A DNA stretch of 54,280 bases from an uncultured Prevotellaceae bacterium (GTDB lineage Bacteria; Bacteroidota; Bacteroidia; Bacteroidales; Bacteroidaceae). Position 1 is the stretch's first letter, and every line of letters starts with the position of its first letter. Below are positions 33,990 through 41,344 of this stretch, piece by piece. The position numbers were made by a program, and so were the translations under genes. The notes beneath the pieces are model-generated. The model did no database searches. It was given only the letters and a program-made list of their open reading frames with translations, and was not told the origin of the DNA. Where the stretch lies: the NCBI GenBank assembly GCA_946540735.1, contig CAMNIN010000021.1, forward strand, positions 1-54,280, in the 5' to 3' direction.

Positions 33990-34373
33990 TCAATCTTTTT
34001 GCAATTCATTTGATATTCTATGGGTAGAATAGAGCTGAAGGATGGCACCGGCAAGGAGAAGCATCACCCACTTGTTGTAGAAATAGGTGACATAGGTGAA
34101 ATAGGGCACCACGCCTGCCAGGACCAGATAGCTGTTTTCGACCATCAGCAAACCGGCGAGGATGAAAAAGGCTCCGGAGGCAAGCATGATCTTCCGCAGT
34201 CGCCTCACCGTAATGTTGTTGCCCTCATATTTCTGCTGCGCTTGCATCGACACGAATGCAATGGCCCCTGCGAGGAAGACCCACGAGAACAGGGCGGGAT
34301 GCCAGAGGAAAGCACGGCACCCGGCACCAATGGCCATCAACACGCCACCGGCCAGCATCACATAACTCTGCAT
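33990..34373 (-). CDS. Small multi-pass membrane protein
   Basis: A 127-residue protein with four hydrophobic segments: MQSYVMLAGGVLMAIGAG, ALFSWVFLAGAIAFVSM, IMLASGAFFILAGLLMV and YLVLAGVVPYFTYV or WVMLLLAGAILQLY. It has a basic loop in the middle (KYEGNNITVRRLRK). I do not recognise a functional family; it is common in this position in Prevotella-like genomes as far as I recall. The start at 34373 begins just after the DivIC-like stop; 34391 is an alternative that overlaps that gene. Confidence 0.65.
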   Translation of the reverse strand: MQSYVMLAGGVLMAIGAGCRAFLWHPALFSWVFLAGAIAFVSMQAQQKYEGNNITVRRLRKIMLASGAFFILAGLLMVENSYLVLAGVVPYFTYVTYFYNKWVMLLLAGAILQLYSTHRISNELQKD

Positions 34374-34374
34374 T

Positions 34375-34707
34375 TTACTTAACGGCCTCATCTTGCTCCT
34401 CCTGCGCGATTTCGTCACTCAACACGAAGATGTCCTCGTCGTTGGCTTTCATGAAATATCTCTCACGGGCTATCTTCCGGATGGCGCTGGGATCGCGCTC
34501 CAGTTCCACCAAGCGCAGGGAATCCTGGGTGAACTCGGTTTCCTGCTCCTCTATCTCGTCTTCAAGGACGGCAATCTCACGCGAATACTTGTAGCGTTGG
34601 AGCATGCTGTTCTCCCCCACCACGGTCACGATGACAATACCGCCGATGATGACGATAATGTACTTGAAACGGCTGAGATAGCCCATGAACTTCTTTCCAA
34701 ATTTCAT
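34375..34707 (-). CDS. DivIC/FtsB-like septum formation protein
   Basis: A 110-residue bitopic protein: a short basic N-terminus, one membrane helix (IIVIIGGIVIVTVVG), then a coiled coil (SREIAVLEDEIEEQETEF) and the conserved ERDPSAIRKIARERYFMK element of the FtsB/DivIC family. It helps assemble the division machinery with FtsL and FtsQ in the periplasm. The acidic tail is typical of the Bacteroidetes form. It is co-transcribed with the small membrane protein downstream. Confidence 0.85.
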   Translation of the reverse strand: MKFGKKFMGYLSRFKYIIVIIGGIVIVTVVGENSMLQRYKYSREIAVLEDEIEEQETEFTQDSLRLVELERDPSAIRKIARERYFMKANDEDIFVLSDEIAQEEQDEAVK

Positions 34708-34801
34708 ATTCCGATAATAAACATTTCCTAAATCAATTCTTCTCCGGGCCAGCCGTCAGCAGACTGTCCCATGCAAAACGCCTCACATTGGCCTTCAGGT
34801 G

Positions 34802-34809
34802 CAAAGATA
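34802..34809 (-). promoter_or_regulatory. Possible -7 box of the DivIC-like gene
   Basis: Minus-strand TATCTTTG, about 95 bases before the ATG at 34707. No -33 element is seen. Confidence 0.4.
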
Positions 34810-34904
34810 ATGCAAAAAAATGAAACACACGCTTTTTCTCCTTTTGTTTTTCTCTTTTTTCTATGTTGAATAGATTGGAACGGCACGGCCTTTCTATCCA
34901 AAAC

Positions 34905-34935
34905 TTTGAGATTTGAAAGAAATGCATTACCTTTG
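34905..34935 (+). promoter_or_regulatory. Promoter of the SNF2 gene
   Basis: TTTG at 34905-34908 and TACCTTTG at 34928-34935 with a 19-base spacer. The ATG at 34996 is 60 bases downstream. Confidence 0.75.
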
Positions 34936-34995
34936 CAACCGTTTTTTCACATCACTCTCATCCATTCGTAATATCCGACAACCCGAAACTCATTG

Positions 34996-37869
34996 ATGCG
35001 AATCGACAACAACCATCTCATCGTCGTTCTGCGTCCCCACAAATACTGGGGCATCGTCATGGCGTCTATTTTGCGGGTGTCCACCTACAGCCGATACATG
35101 GATGTGGAGGGCGGCGTCAGAAGCGAATGGCTGGATGAGGACAACTCCCGAGACCTGAGACAACTGGCCAATCAGTGTGATAAACTGCGACCGGAAAACC
35201 TTTTTGCCGCTTATGCCAACAAGACGGTTTACCGAAACGAAGCCGCCTTCTGGTCTTCCGAGGACAAACTGCTCCATCGCTATATCAAACAGATGGCCGA
35301 CCGACGGTTGGAAAAGGCTGTCAGACTGGCCTTCCACATGGATATCCCCATTATCTTCGCACTGTCGGACAAAGTGCCCCTGCACATCACCGACCGTCTG
35401 CTGTTCCGGCCAGGAGAGACGGTGCTGCCTGTCATGGTGTTCGACCGCCATGAGGAGGGTACCGCCTATCAGCTGCACCTCCGCATCGGTCAGGATACCA
35501 TCAGCAATCTTTCCCGACACGAGCTTCATGTCTTGACCTTTCAGCCTGGATTCTTTATCCTCGATGGCTGCGTCTACATCCTCGGCAGCGATTTCAGCGC
35601 ACAACTGTTGCTTCCTTTTCTCAAGAAAGCACAGATTGATATTCCACGCCGCATGGAAAACGACTATTTCCGCCGCTTCATCCTGAAAAACGTGGCCAAA
35701 GCGGAAATTCATGCCACCGGATTCGACATCCGCAACACCAATGAGTGCCTCCAATGCGGACTATATGTTGAGAAGGCCGTCAATGGCCGCTATCTCCTGT
35801 CACTGCATTTCGGATATGGCCATACCGATTATACTTATGGCGACAGCAATAAAGGTCGTGTGACCCTCATGGAGGAGGGCGACAGCTTCGTGTTTACCCG
35901 GCAGATGCGTGATCTGCCCGAAGAGCAGTCCATGACCGAGAAACTGCTGCGCACAGGAGCTAAGCTCTCGGACTCCGGAAGTGTCTTCTTCGACTCCCTG
36001 CCTGAATTGATCGACTGGCTCCGCCAATATGCGCCACAGCTCAGAGCATGGGGCTTCGACATCATCCAACCCTCCGACCAGGTCTACCACATCGGCCCTA
36101 TGGACATCGAGCAAAGCGATACCTGGCATGGCGACTGGCTGCAGACCGACGTGATGATCGTCCTGGATGGTGGAAAGCAGCGCATCCCCTTCCGCGATCT
36201 GCGCGACAACATCCTCAGCGGGGAGTTGGAATATATGCTGCCCAACGGCGACCGCCTGCTCATCCCCGAGGAATGGATAGAACGATACAGCGAACTCCTA
36301 CTGACGGGTATGCCGAAAGGTAAAGGGTTTCAAAGGCACAAGAGCCAGATGCGGCATTTGGAGCGTATGACTGAACAGGAGGATATGCCTGTCCGCCCAA
36401 GGGACATTCCCATGAAGGTATTGAGTACCAAACTCTTGCATGCGACCTTACGGCCATACCAGACAACTGGCCTGAAATGGCTCTGGAATCATTTCCTGGC
36501 GGGCACAGGATGCTGCCTCTCCGATGAGATGGGATTGGGAAAGACCATACAGACCATCGCACTGCTCCTGGAATACCGAGAATCGACAAAAACCGTCTCA
36601 CGGACTGCCCTGCCTGGGATGCTCTTCTCTGAGGCGGAAATGTCGGGCAGAAACGACCTGCCTGAGCCAGAGACGCCCGTCGCCGCATACCACACGTCAC
36701 TGGTGGTGGCTCCGGCGTCTGTGGTACACAACTGGAAAAACGAACTGGCCCGGTTCGCTCCCAGCTTGCTGGCTTGCTCCTACACTGGCAATATCAGCCA
36801 GCGTCATGGCATGAGAGTTGACCTCCGGCGCTATGATGTCGTGCTGACCACCTACCGCACCTTGCACAACGACATCGACTTCCTGTCGACGCTCCAGTTT
36901 GGTATCATCGTGTTCGACGAGAGCCAGGCTTTCAAGTCCAGTACATCGCAGATCCACCAAAGCGTCTGTCAACTGAGAGGCCTGCATCGCATCGCCCTCA
37001 GCGGCACACCCGTGGAGAACAACCTCAACGAACTGTGGAGCCTGATGAATGTGCTCAATCCTCATCTGCTGGGCACCATCAGACATTTCCGCCGTGCGTT
37101 CGCCGCTCCCATCGCCCGGCAGATGGAAATCTCACGGATGGAGATCCTCCGGCAAATCATCGCTCCCTACTTCCTGAAACGCACCAAGGAAGAAGTGCTC
37201 AGCGACCTGCCTGCCCGGCAGGACGAGGTGGTGATCTGCCCCATGACGGAAAACCAGGCCAGCCAATACGCCTCGGAGTTGTCTAAAGCCCGGAATGCTT
37301 GGATGGACAGCAGCGTCAAGGAGTCGCAGCGACAAATCCATATCCTGACCGCCATCCAGCGACTGCGGCGGATCGCAAACGGAGAGGGAAAGATGAATGT
37401 GGTCTTCTCACAACTGGAAAACATTCGGGATACTCGTCACAAAGTGCTCATTTTCAGCGAATATGTGCAACTACTCGAACAGGTGGGCGACGAGATGACA
37501 CGCCGGAGCTGGACCTACGACATACTGACAGGGCAGACCCAACGGCGAGAGGAGGTGATCCATCATTTCCAGGACACACCGGACTGCCAGTTCTTCCTCA
37601 TCTCACTCAAAGCCGGAGGGGTGGGCCTCAACCTCACAGCGGCCGACTATGTGTTCTTGCTCGACCCTTGGTGGAACCAGGCTGCCGAGGAGCAAGCCAT
37701 CGCACGCAGCCACCGCATCGGACAGCACAGCCCGGTCTTCGTCTATCGCTTCGTGTCAGAAAACACACTGGAAGAGCAGATCCTCTCTCTCCAGGAAAGG
37801 AAACAGAGCCTGATCGACAGCGTCATGCCTTTCATCTGCGGACGACACCAACATTTTTTGGGGGAATGA
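34996..37869 (+). CDS. SNF2-family DNA-dependent ATPase/helicase
   Basis: The protein has 957 residues. The first 450 form an N-terminal region I cannot assign, and the last 500 form the two RecA-like lobes. Walker A DEMGLGKTIQ places Lys516; motif II is DESQ (Asp641) where many SNF2 proteins have DEAH; SGTPVENNLNELWSLM is motif III. The C-terminal lobe has KAGGVGLNLTAADYVFLLDP and ARSHRIGQ (motif VI). The family moves on double-stranded DNA or remodels protein-DNA complexes. No methyltransferase or nuclease partner is adjacent, so it looks solitary. A TTG precedes the chosen ATG. Confidence 0.92.
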   Translation: MRIDNNHLIVVLRPHKYWGIVMASILRVSTYSRYMDVEGGVRSEWLDEDNSRDLRQLANQCDKLRPENLFAAYANKTVYRNEAAFWSSEDKLLHRYIKQMADRRLEKAVRLAFHMDIPIIFALSDKVPLHITDRLLFRPGETVLPVMVFDRHEEGTAYQLHLRIGQDTISNLSRHELHVLTFQPGFFILDGCVYILGSDFSAQLLLPFLKKAQIDIPRRMENDYFRRFILKNVAKAEIHATGFDIRNTNECLQCGLYVEKAVNGRYLLSLHFGYGHTDYTYGDSNKGRVTLMEEGDSFVFTRQMRDLPEEQSMTEKLLRTGAKLSDSGSVFFDSLPELIDWLRQYAPQLRAWGFDIIQPSDQVYHIGPMDIEQSDTWHGDWLQTDVMIVLDGGKQRIPFRDLRDNILSGELEYMLPNGDRLLIPEEWIERYSELLLTGMPKGKGFQRHKSQMRHLERMTEQEDMPVRPRDIPMKVLSTKLLHATLRPYQTTGLKWLWNHFLAGTGCCLSDEMGLGKTIQTIALLLEYRESTKTVSRTALPGMLFSEAEMSGRNDLPEPETPVAAYHTSLVVAPASVVHNWKNELARFAPSLLACSYTGNISQRHGMRVDLRRYDVVLTTYRTLHNDIDFLSTLQFGIIVFDESQAFKSSTSQIHQSVCQLRGLHRIALSGTPVENNLNELWSLMNVLNPHLLGTIRHFRRAFAAPIARQMEISRMEILRQIIAPYFLKRTKEEVLSDLPARQDEVVICPMTENQASQYASELSKARNAWMDSSVKESQRQIHILTAIQRLRRIANGEGKMNVVFSQLENIRDTRHKVLIFSEYVQLLEQVGDEMTRRSWTYDILTGQTQRREEVIHHFQDTPDCQFFLISLKAGGVGLNLTAADYVFLLDPWWNQAAEEQAIARSHRIGQHSPVFVYRFVSENTLEEQILSLQERKQSLIDSVMPFICGRHQHFLGE

Positions 37870-37937
37870 TCATCTTTTTCCAGTCATTTTTCTTGAAGAA
37901 AATAGAGCAGAACGGTGGCTGTCTCATCATTTATGGC

Positions 37938-37945
37938 TACCTTTG
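37938..37945 (+). promoter_or_regulatory. -7 box of the nitroreductase-like gene
   Basis: TACCTTTG, 42 bases before the ATG at 37988, without a clear -33 element. Confidence 0.55.
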
Positions 37946-37987
37946 CATCAGTTTATCCTATTCATAACAAACAAAAAACAAGTACCC

Positions 37988-38611
37988 ATGAGAAAAATTG
38001 CATCCTTCGCTTTCTTGCTGTCTCTCTGCTCATGCCTGACAGCTCAGGAAAACATCACGCTGCCTCAGCCTGAGACAGCCAAACTCAGCATGTCGCTGGG
38101 AGATGTGCTGAAAAACCGCAGATCCTACCGCGAATACCAGAAAGACAAGAAGGTCGACCTGACCACCTTGTCCACCATTCTGTGGGCTGCCTGTGGCATC
38201 AGCGACCCTGCCACGGGCAAAATCACAGCCCCGTCCGCCATCAACATGCAGGATATCAAGGTCTATGTCTGCTCCGAACAGGGGGTGTGCCTTTTCGACC
38301 CGCAGGCCAACGTCTTGATACCCGTAAGCGACAAGAATATTCTGGAATCACTCGCTGCAGGACAGCAGTTTGTCAAGGATGCGCCTTATACGCTCTTGCT
38401 GGTCAGCGACCAAAGCAAGGCCAGACGCAAGAACAGCCACTATGGTGACATCGATGCCGGGTATGTCTCACAAAACATCTACCTGGCATGCACCGCTCTG
38501 GGCATGCGCACCGTCGCCAGGGCCATGATGGACCAGGATGCCGTGAGGAGCGCCCTAAACCTGCCCGAGGATGTCATCATCGAACTCAATCATCCGATCG
38601 GATCAAAATAA
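37988..38611 (+). CDS. Exported nitroreductase-fold protein (SagB-like)
   Basis: A 207-residue protein with an N-terminal signal peptide (MRKIASFAFLLSLCSC). The FMN nitroreductase fold is indicated by the KNRRSYREYQKDK opening, the ILWAACGISD helix, APSAINMQ and GYVSQNIYLACTALGMRTVAR. SagB-type nitroreductases have the same order. Export of an FMN enzyme is unusual but this subgroup in Bacteroidetes often has a signal or lipobox; here LCSC could act as one. The substrate is unknown. It ends at a bidirectional hairpin shared with the convergent lipoprotein. Confidence 0.82.
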   Translation: MRKIASFAFLLSLCSCLTAQENITLPQPETAKLSMSLGDVLKNRRSYREYQKDKKVDLTTLSTILWAACGISDPATGKITAPSAINMQDIKVYVCSEQGVCLFDPQANVLIPVSDKNILESLAAGQQFVKDAPYTLLLVSDQSKARRKNSHYGDIDAGYVSQNIYLACTALGMRTVARAMMDQDAVRSALNLPEDVIIELNHPIGSK

Positions 38612-38638
38612 ATCGATCGGTCCATCAGGAGACAAATG

Positions 38639-38687
38639 TTTCAGGCTGCCGCTGTGGAAGGTTCCTCGGCGACAGCCTGAAATGTTT
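38639..38687. terminator. Bidirectional hairpin between convergent genes
   Basis: A perfect 10-bp stem, TTTCAGGCTG (38639-38648) with CAGCCTGAAA (38673-38682), followed by TTTT on the plus strand. It lies between the 38611 and 38709 gene ends and may serve both. Confidence 0.65.
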
Positions 38688-38708
38688 TGCGTAGTGAGCA
38701 CCGAAGTC

Positions 38709-39506
38709 TTACTTACCTACCGGTGCGAAGGAGTCGCCAGTCCACTTCAGCGTCTTTTCCGTCATGTTATATCCGTCATCTCCATTATCTGAGTAAAGAT
38801 TGACCACAATGTCCTTTCCTTGCTCAGGTAACACCAGGGCATATTCCTCGAAGTTCTTGTCAATAGCCACCTTCTCCACCACCTTGCAGACATTCATGTC
38901 GGGAGTCATGATGTTGGTCTTCTGGTCATAATCATAGAACATGAACACCGCCTCGGCATTTGTATTCTCAGAGCCGTTTACCATAAAAATCCCTACCAGC
39001 TGATGCCCGTTCTTACGGTTCCAATAGCACATTTTGGTGTAGCGGTCGATTTCAGTCCACAAAACGGAACAGATGTAGCCATTGGGAACACTGCTTTTGA
39101 CGTCGTATATCTCTTTCTCTTTGTTGTATGACTTGGGATCGGCAAGATATTTCAGCATTTTCTTATTGGGCTCAAAACGGCTATATTGGCTACAAAAAGC
39201 CTGGGCAAAGTCCTCGATGTTGGCTTTGCTGCCTTTAGGACTGACCGTGATGGGCGTTTTCTTCCAGTCGCTTGTCGTGGCTAAGAGTCCTTCATACACA
39301 GTATCGTCCTCGCCGTCCGACTCATTTTCTGCCGACTCGCTTTTGACCGGCGACGCTACCTGCTGCGTCAACACAGCCTTGGCATCTTTCGACTCGCCGG
39401 AGGTGCCCTCTCCTTCGTGGGCAGATTTGCCACAACCCGTCAGCAACATCATGCCTGCAATGGTCATCATGACCATCCATTTGTCAGATTTTCCAAAGAT
39501 CTTCAT
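38709..39506 (-). CDS. Lipoprotein of unknown function, relative of the 4778 gene
   Basis: A 265-residue lipoprotein. The start at 39506 gives a signal peptide with lipobox MLLTGC. An acidic, Ser-rich linker of about 60 residues follows. The C-terminal domain carries CYWNRKNG, VFMFYDYDQKTNIM, LPEQGKDI and a final TEKTLKWTGDSF, landmarks shared in order with the exported protein at 4778-5389. I do not recognise a named family. The frame stays open upstream to 39614, but without a signal peptide start there. Confidence 0.7.
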   Translation of the reverse strand: MKIFGKSDKWMVMMTIAGMMLLTGCGKSAHEGEGTSGESKDAKAVLTQQVASPVKSESAENESDGEDDTVYEGLLATTSDWKKTPITVSPKGSKANIEDFAQAFCSQYSRFEPNKKMLKYLADPKSYNKEKEIYDVKSSVPNGYICSVLWTEIDRYTKMCYWNRKNGHQLVGIFMVNGSENTNAEAVFMFYDYDQKTNIMTPDMNVCKVVEKVAIDKNFEEYALVLPEQGKDIVVNLYSDNGDDGYNMTEKTLKWTGDSFAPVGK

Positions 39507-39691
39507 TGTTGTTTCTGATTGATTTAGGGGTAATGATGGTTTAAACGGTGCCATCTTGGTATTTCGCAGCGAATTTACTAAATTTTTATAGAAATCACAT
39601 GATTGATTCGCCATTTTTCAGTGTTAAGGATATCTTTACATGAATTTTTTTGATATTCAACTTCAATTTTTGGACATTTCCAATAAAGTGA

Positions 39692-39847
39692 CCACCACAG
39701 CGACCTGCCAACAGCGAGGTGGGAGCCATCTACTCCTTGGCAGAATGGAATAGTGAAGATGCGGTTCATCCTACTGGAAACTATCAGCATATCGGTTATG
39801 TACAATCCTGGGAGGCATTCACCGACGGGACGAGCAATGTCTCATAA
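39692..39847 (+). pseudogene. Possible 3' remnant of a lost gene
   Basis: Between in-frame TGA (39689-39691) and TAA (39845-39847) there is an open frame of 51 codons with no start. Its translation looks protein-like: it includes SEVGAIYSLAEWNSEDAV and GYVQSWEAFTDGTSNVS, with Trp and aromatic residues spaced as in a globular domain. I read it as the C-terminal end of a gene whose 5' part was deleted. I cannot name the family, and chance is possible at this length. Confidence 0.35.
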
Positions 39848-39886
39848 ATTGAGTGACCAAAATCGCTATAACCCGGTTCATCGGTT

Positions 39887-39934
39887 CATCGGGATTTGCA
39901 ATCCCGATGCATTGAGTATCAGGATTTTCAATCC
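39887..39934. repeat. Pair of related hairpins, REP-like
   Basis: The first is a perfect 10-bp inverted repeat, CATCGGGATT (39887-39896) and AATCCCGATG (39900-39909), with a 3-base loop. Thirteen bases on is GGATT-TTC-AATCC (39922-39934). Both share the core GGATTTnCAATCC. There is no T-tract, so they are not terminators. They resemble short dispersed palindromic elements. Confidence 0.5.
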
Positions 39935-40102
39935 GAAAAGCGCATTGCAAACGCTGACACACCATGCAAGCGGATTCTTGGACAAGCCAAGCGTCACCCT
40001 TTCTGGTGCCGAGCGACAGATCCGCCCATATTACAAAAAAGCAACAAAGAGACACTCTATTTCATAGACTGAAGAGAAAACCGGGCAAATAGGAATAACC
40101 AT

Positions 40103-40145
40103 AAAGGAGCGCTCCATATCGGGTGCTCCTTTTTCTATACTTCAT
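40103..40145 (+). terminator. Terminator-like hairpin in the gene-poor stretch
   Basis: AAAGGAGC (40103-40110) pairs with GCTCCTTT (40135-40142), followed by a T-run to 40144. No intact plus-strand gene lies upstream, which supports a lost gene in this interval. Confidence 0.65.
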
Positions 40146-40224
40146 GTTCACAGTTTCACTACATACCCTGATGCCATCAGCATCGTTTTTTTGACAAAAG
40201 AGAGAAAAAGTAAATAATTTTTTC

Positions 40225-40232
40225 TATTTTTG
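40225..40232 (+). promoter_or_regulatory. -7 box of the serine hydrolase gene
   Basis: TATTTTTG, 41 bases before the ATG at 40274. No -33 TTTG is seen at 19-21 bases. Confidence 0.6.
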
Positions 40233-40273
40233 CACCAAATATCAACTATTCACCATTAACACTTTATTGACTT

Positions 40274-41344
40274 ATGAAAAAAGCTACGATTTTAATCAGC
40301 ATCGCCATGCTGCTGCTGTTTGGCTGCAAAGCGAAACAAGAAGCAGAAATCATCAATCTTCCGAGAGCCGAGGCCTCTCCTGAGATGGTCGCTGCAGTCG
40401 ACTCCTTCGTCAATGCCACGGTGACCCGACCCACTTCTCCCGACTCCATCACCCTTCACAGCATCATGATCCTCAAGCACGGCAAGGTGGTGCTTGAGAG
40501 ATGGTTCAACGGACAGAGCGCAGAGATGCCGCATGCGATGTTCTCGGTCAGCAAGACCTTCACCGCCACCGCCGTGGGACTGGCCATCAACGAAGGAAGA
40601 CTCAAGCTCAACGACCCTGTCGTGAGTTTCTTCCCTGACAAACTGCCAGAGCAACAGAGCGACAATCTCAAGGCGATGACCGTGCGTGACCTGCTCACCA
40701 TGACCTGCGGCCATGACACGGAACCGAATGCGAGACAAGCAGACTCCCTGGACTGGGTGAAAGGATTCCTCGCATGGCCCGTGACTCACAAACCGGGTGA
40801 GTATTACCTCTACAACTCCATGGGCACCTACATGCTCTCGGCCATCGTTCAGAAAGTGACGGGCGAGAAACTCCTCGACTATCTCGACACACGCCTTTTC
40901 CAACCGCTTCATATCACCAAACCGGAATGGGAAGAGAGTCCGCAAGGCATCAACTGCGGCGGTTGGGGACTGAAGCTGAAAACCGAGAATATGGCGAAGA
41001 TGGGACAGCTCTTCCTCCAAGAAGGCAAATGGAACGGGAAGCAAATCGTACCTGCCGAGTGGCTGAAGGAGATGTCGAAATACCAAGTACCTTCCGCTCC
41101 TTCTGGCACAAGATTCGAGGACCTGGAGAAAGCCGGCCTCAACAAAGACAACAATGAATGGGTGCAGGGCTACGGCTACCAGATGTGGGTATGCCGGCAC
41201 AACGCCTTCCGTGCAGACGGATTCGCCGGACAATACATCATCGTCTTCCCCGACAAGGATGCTGTCCTCGTGCTCACCACGTCTTCCTCACTCTACCAGC
41301 CTTATATCGACCTCATCTGGCAATACCTCCTGCCTGTGCTTTAG
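40274..41344 (+). CDS. Lipoprotein serine hydrolase, class C beta-lactamase fold
   Basis: A 356-residue protein with a lipoprotein signal (lipobox LLFGC) and the serine beta-lactamase/D,D-peptidase fold. The S-x-x-K motif is SVSK (Ser91-Lys94) and the second motif is YNS at about 180-182. The third motif is a DGFAGQ loop instead of KTG, which is usual for esterase or peptidase members rather than true beta-lactamases. It probably acts in the periplasm on a peptide, ester or amide. Resistance should not be assumed. Its stop overlaps that of the convergent Ca2+ ATPase by 4 bases. Confidence 0.85.
   Translation: MKKATILISIAMLLLFGCKAKQEAEIINLPRAEASPEMVAAVDSFVNATVTRPTSPDSITLHSIMILKHGKVVLERWFNGQSAEMPHAMFSVSKTFTATAVGLAINEGRLKLNDPVVSFFPDKLPEQQSDNLKAMTVRDLLTMTCGHDTEPNARQADSLDWVKGFLAWPVTHKPGEYYLYNSMGTYMLSAIVQKVTGEKLLDYLDTRLFQPLHITKPEWEESPQGINCGGWGLKLKTENMAKMGQLFLQEGKWNGKQIVPAEWLKEMSKYQVPSAPSGTRFEDLEKAGLNKDNNEWVQGYGYQMWVCRHNAFRADGFAGQYIIVFPDKDAVLVLTTSSSLYQPYIDLIWQYLLPVL

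Larger units (their letters stand above)
39507..40273. other. Gene-poor stretch with a coding remnant and hairpins
   Basis: This 767-bp interval has no intact gene. It holds an open plus-strand remnant (39692-39847), two neighbouring hairpins of related sequence (39887-39934), a terminator-like hairpin (40103-40145) and the -7 box of the serine hydrolase gene (40225-40232). A short open frame at 39753-40067 runs through the hairpins and is not believed to be a gene. Confidence 0.6.

Noticed and set aside
39753..40067. A 104-codon open frame in the gene-poor stretch.
   Set aside because: It runs through the two hairpins and has no signal peptide, motif or promoter.
40274..41344. Antibiotic-resistance beta-lactamase.
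   Set aside because: The third motif is not KTG and the sequence fits the broader esterase/peptidase group, so resistance is not supported.
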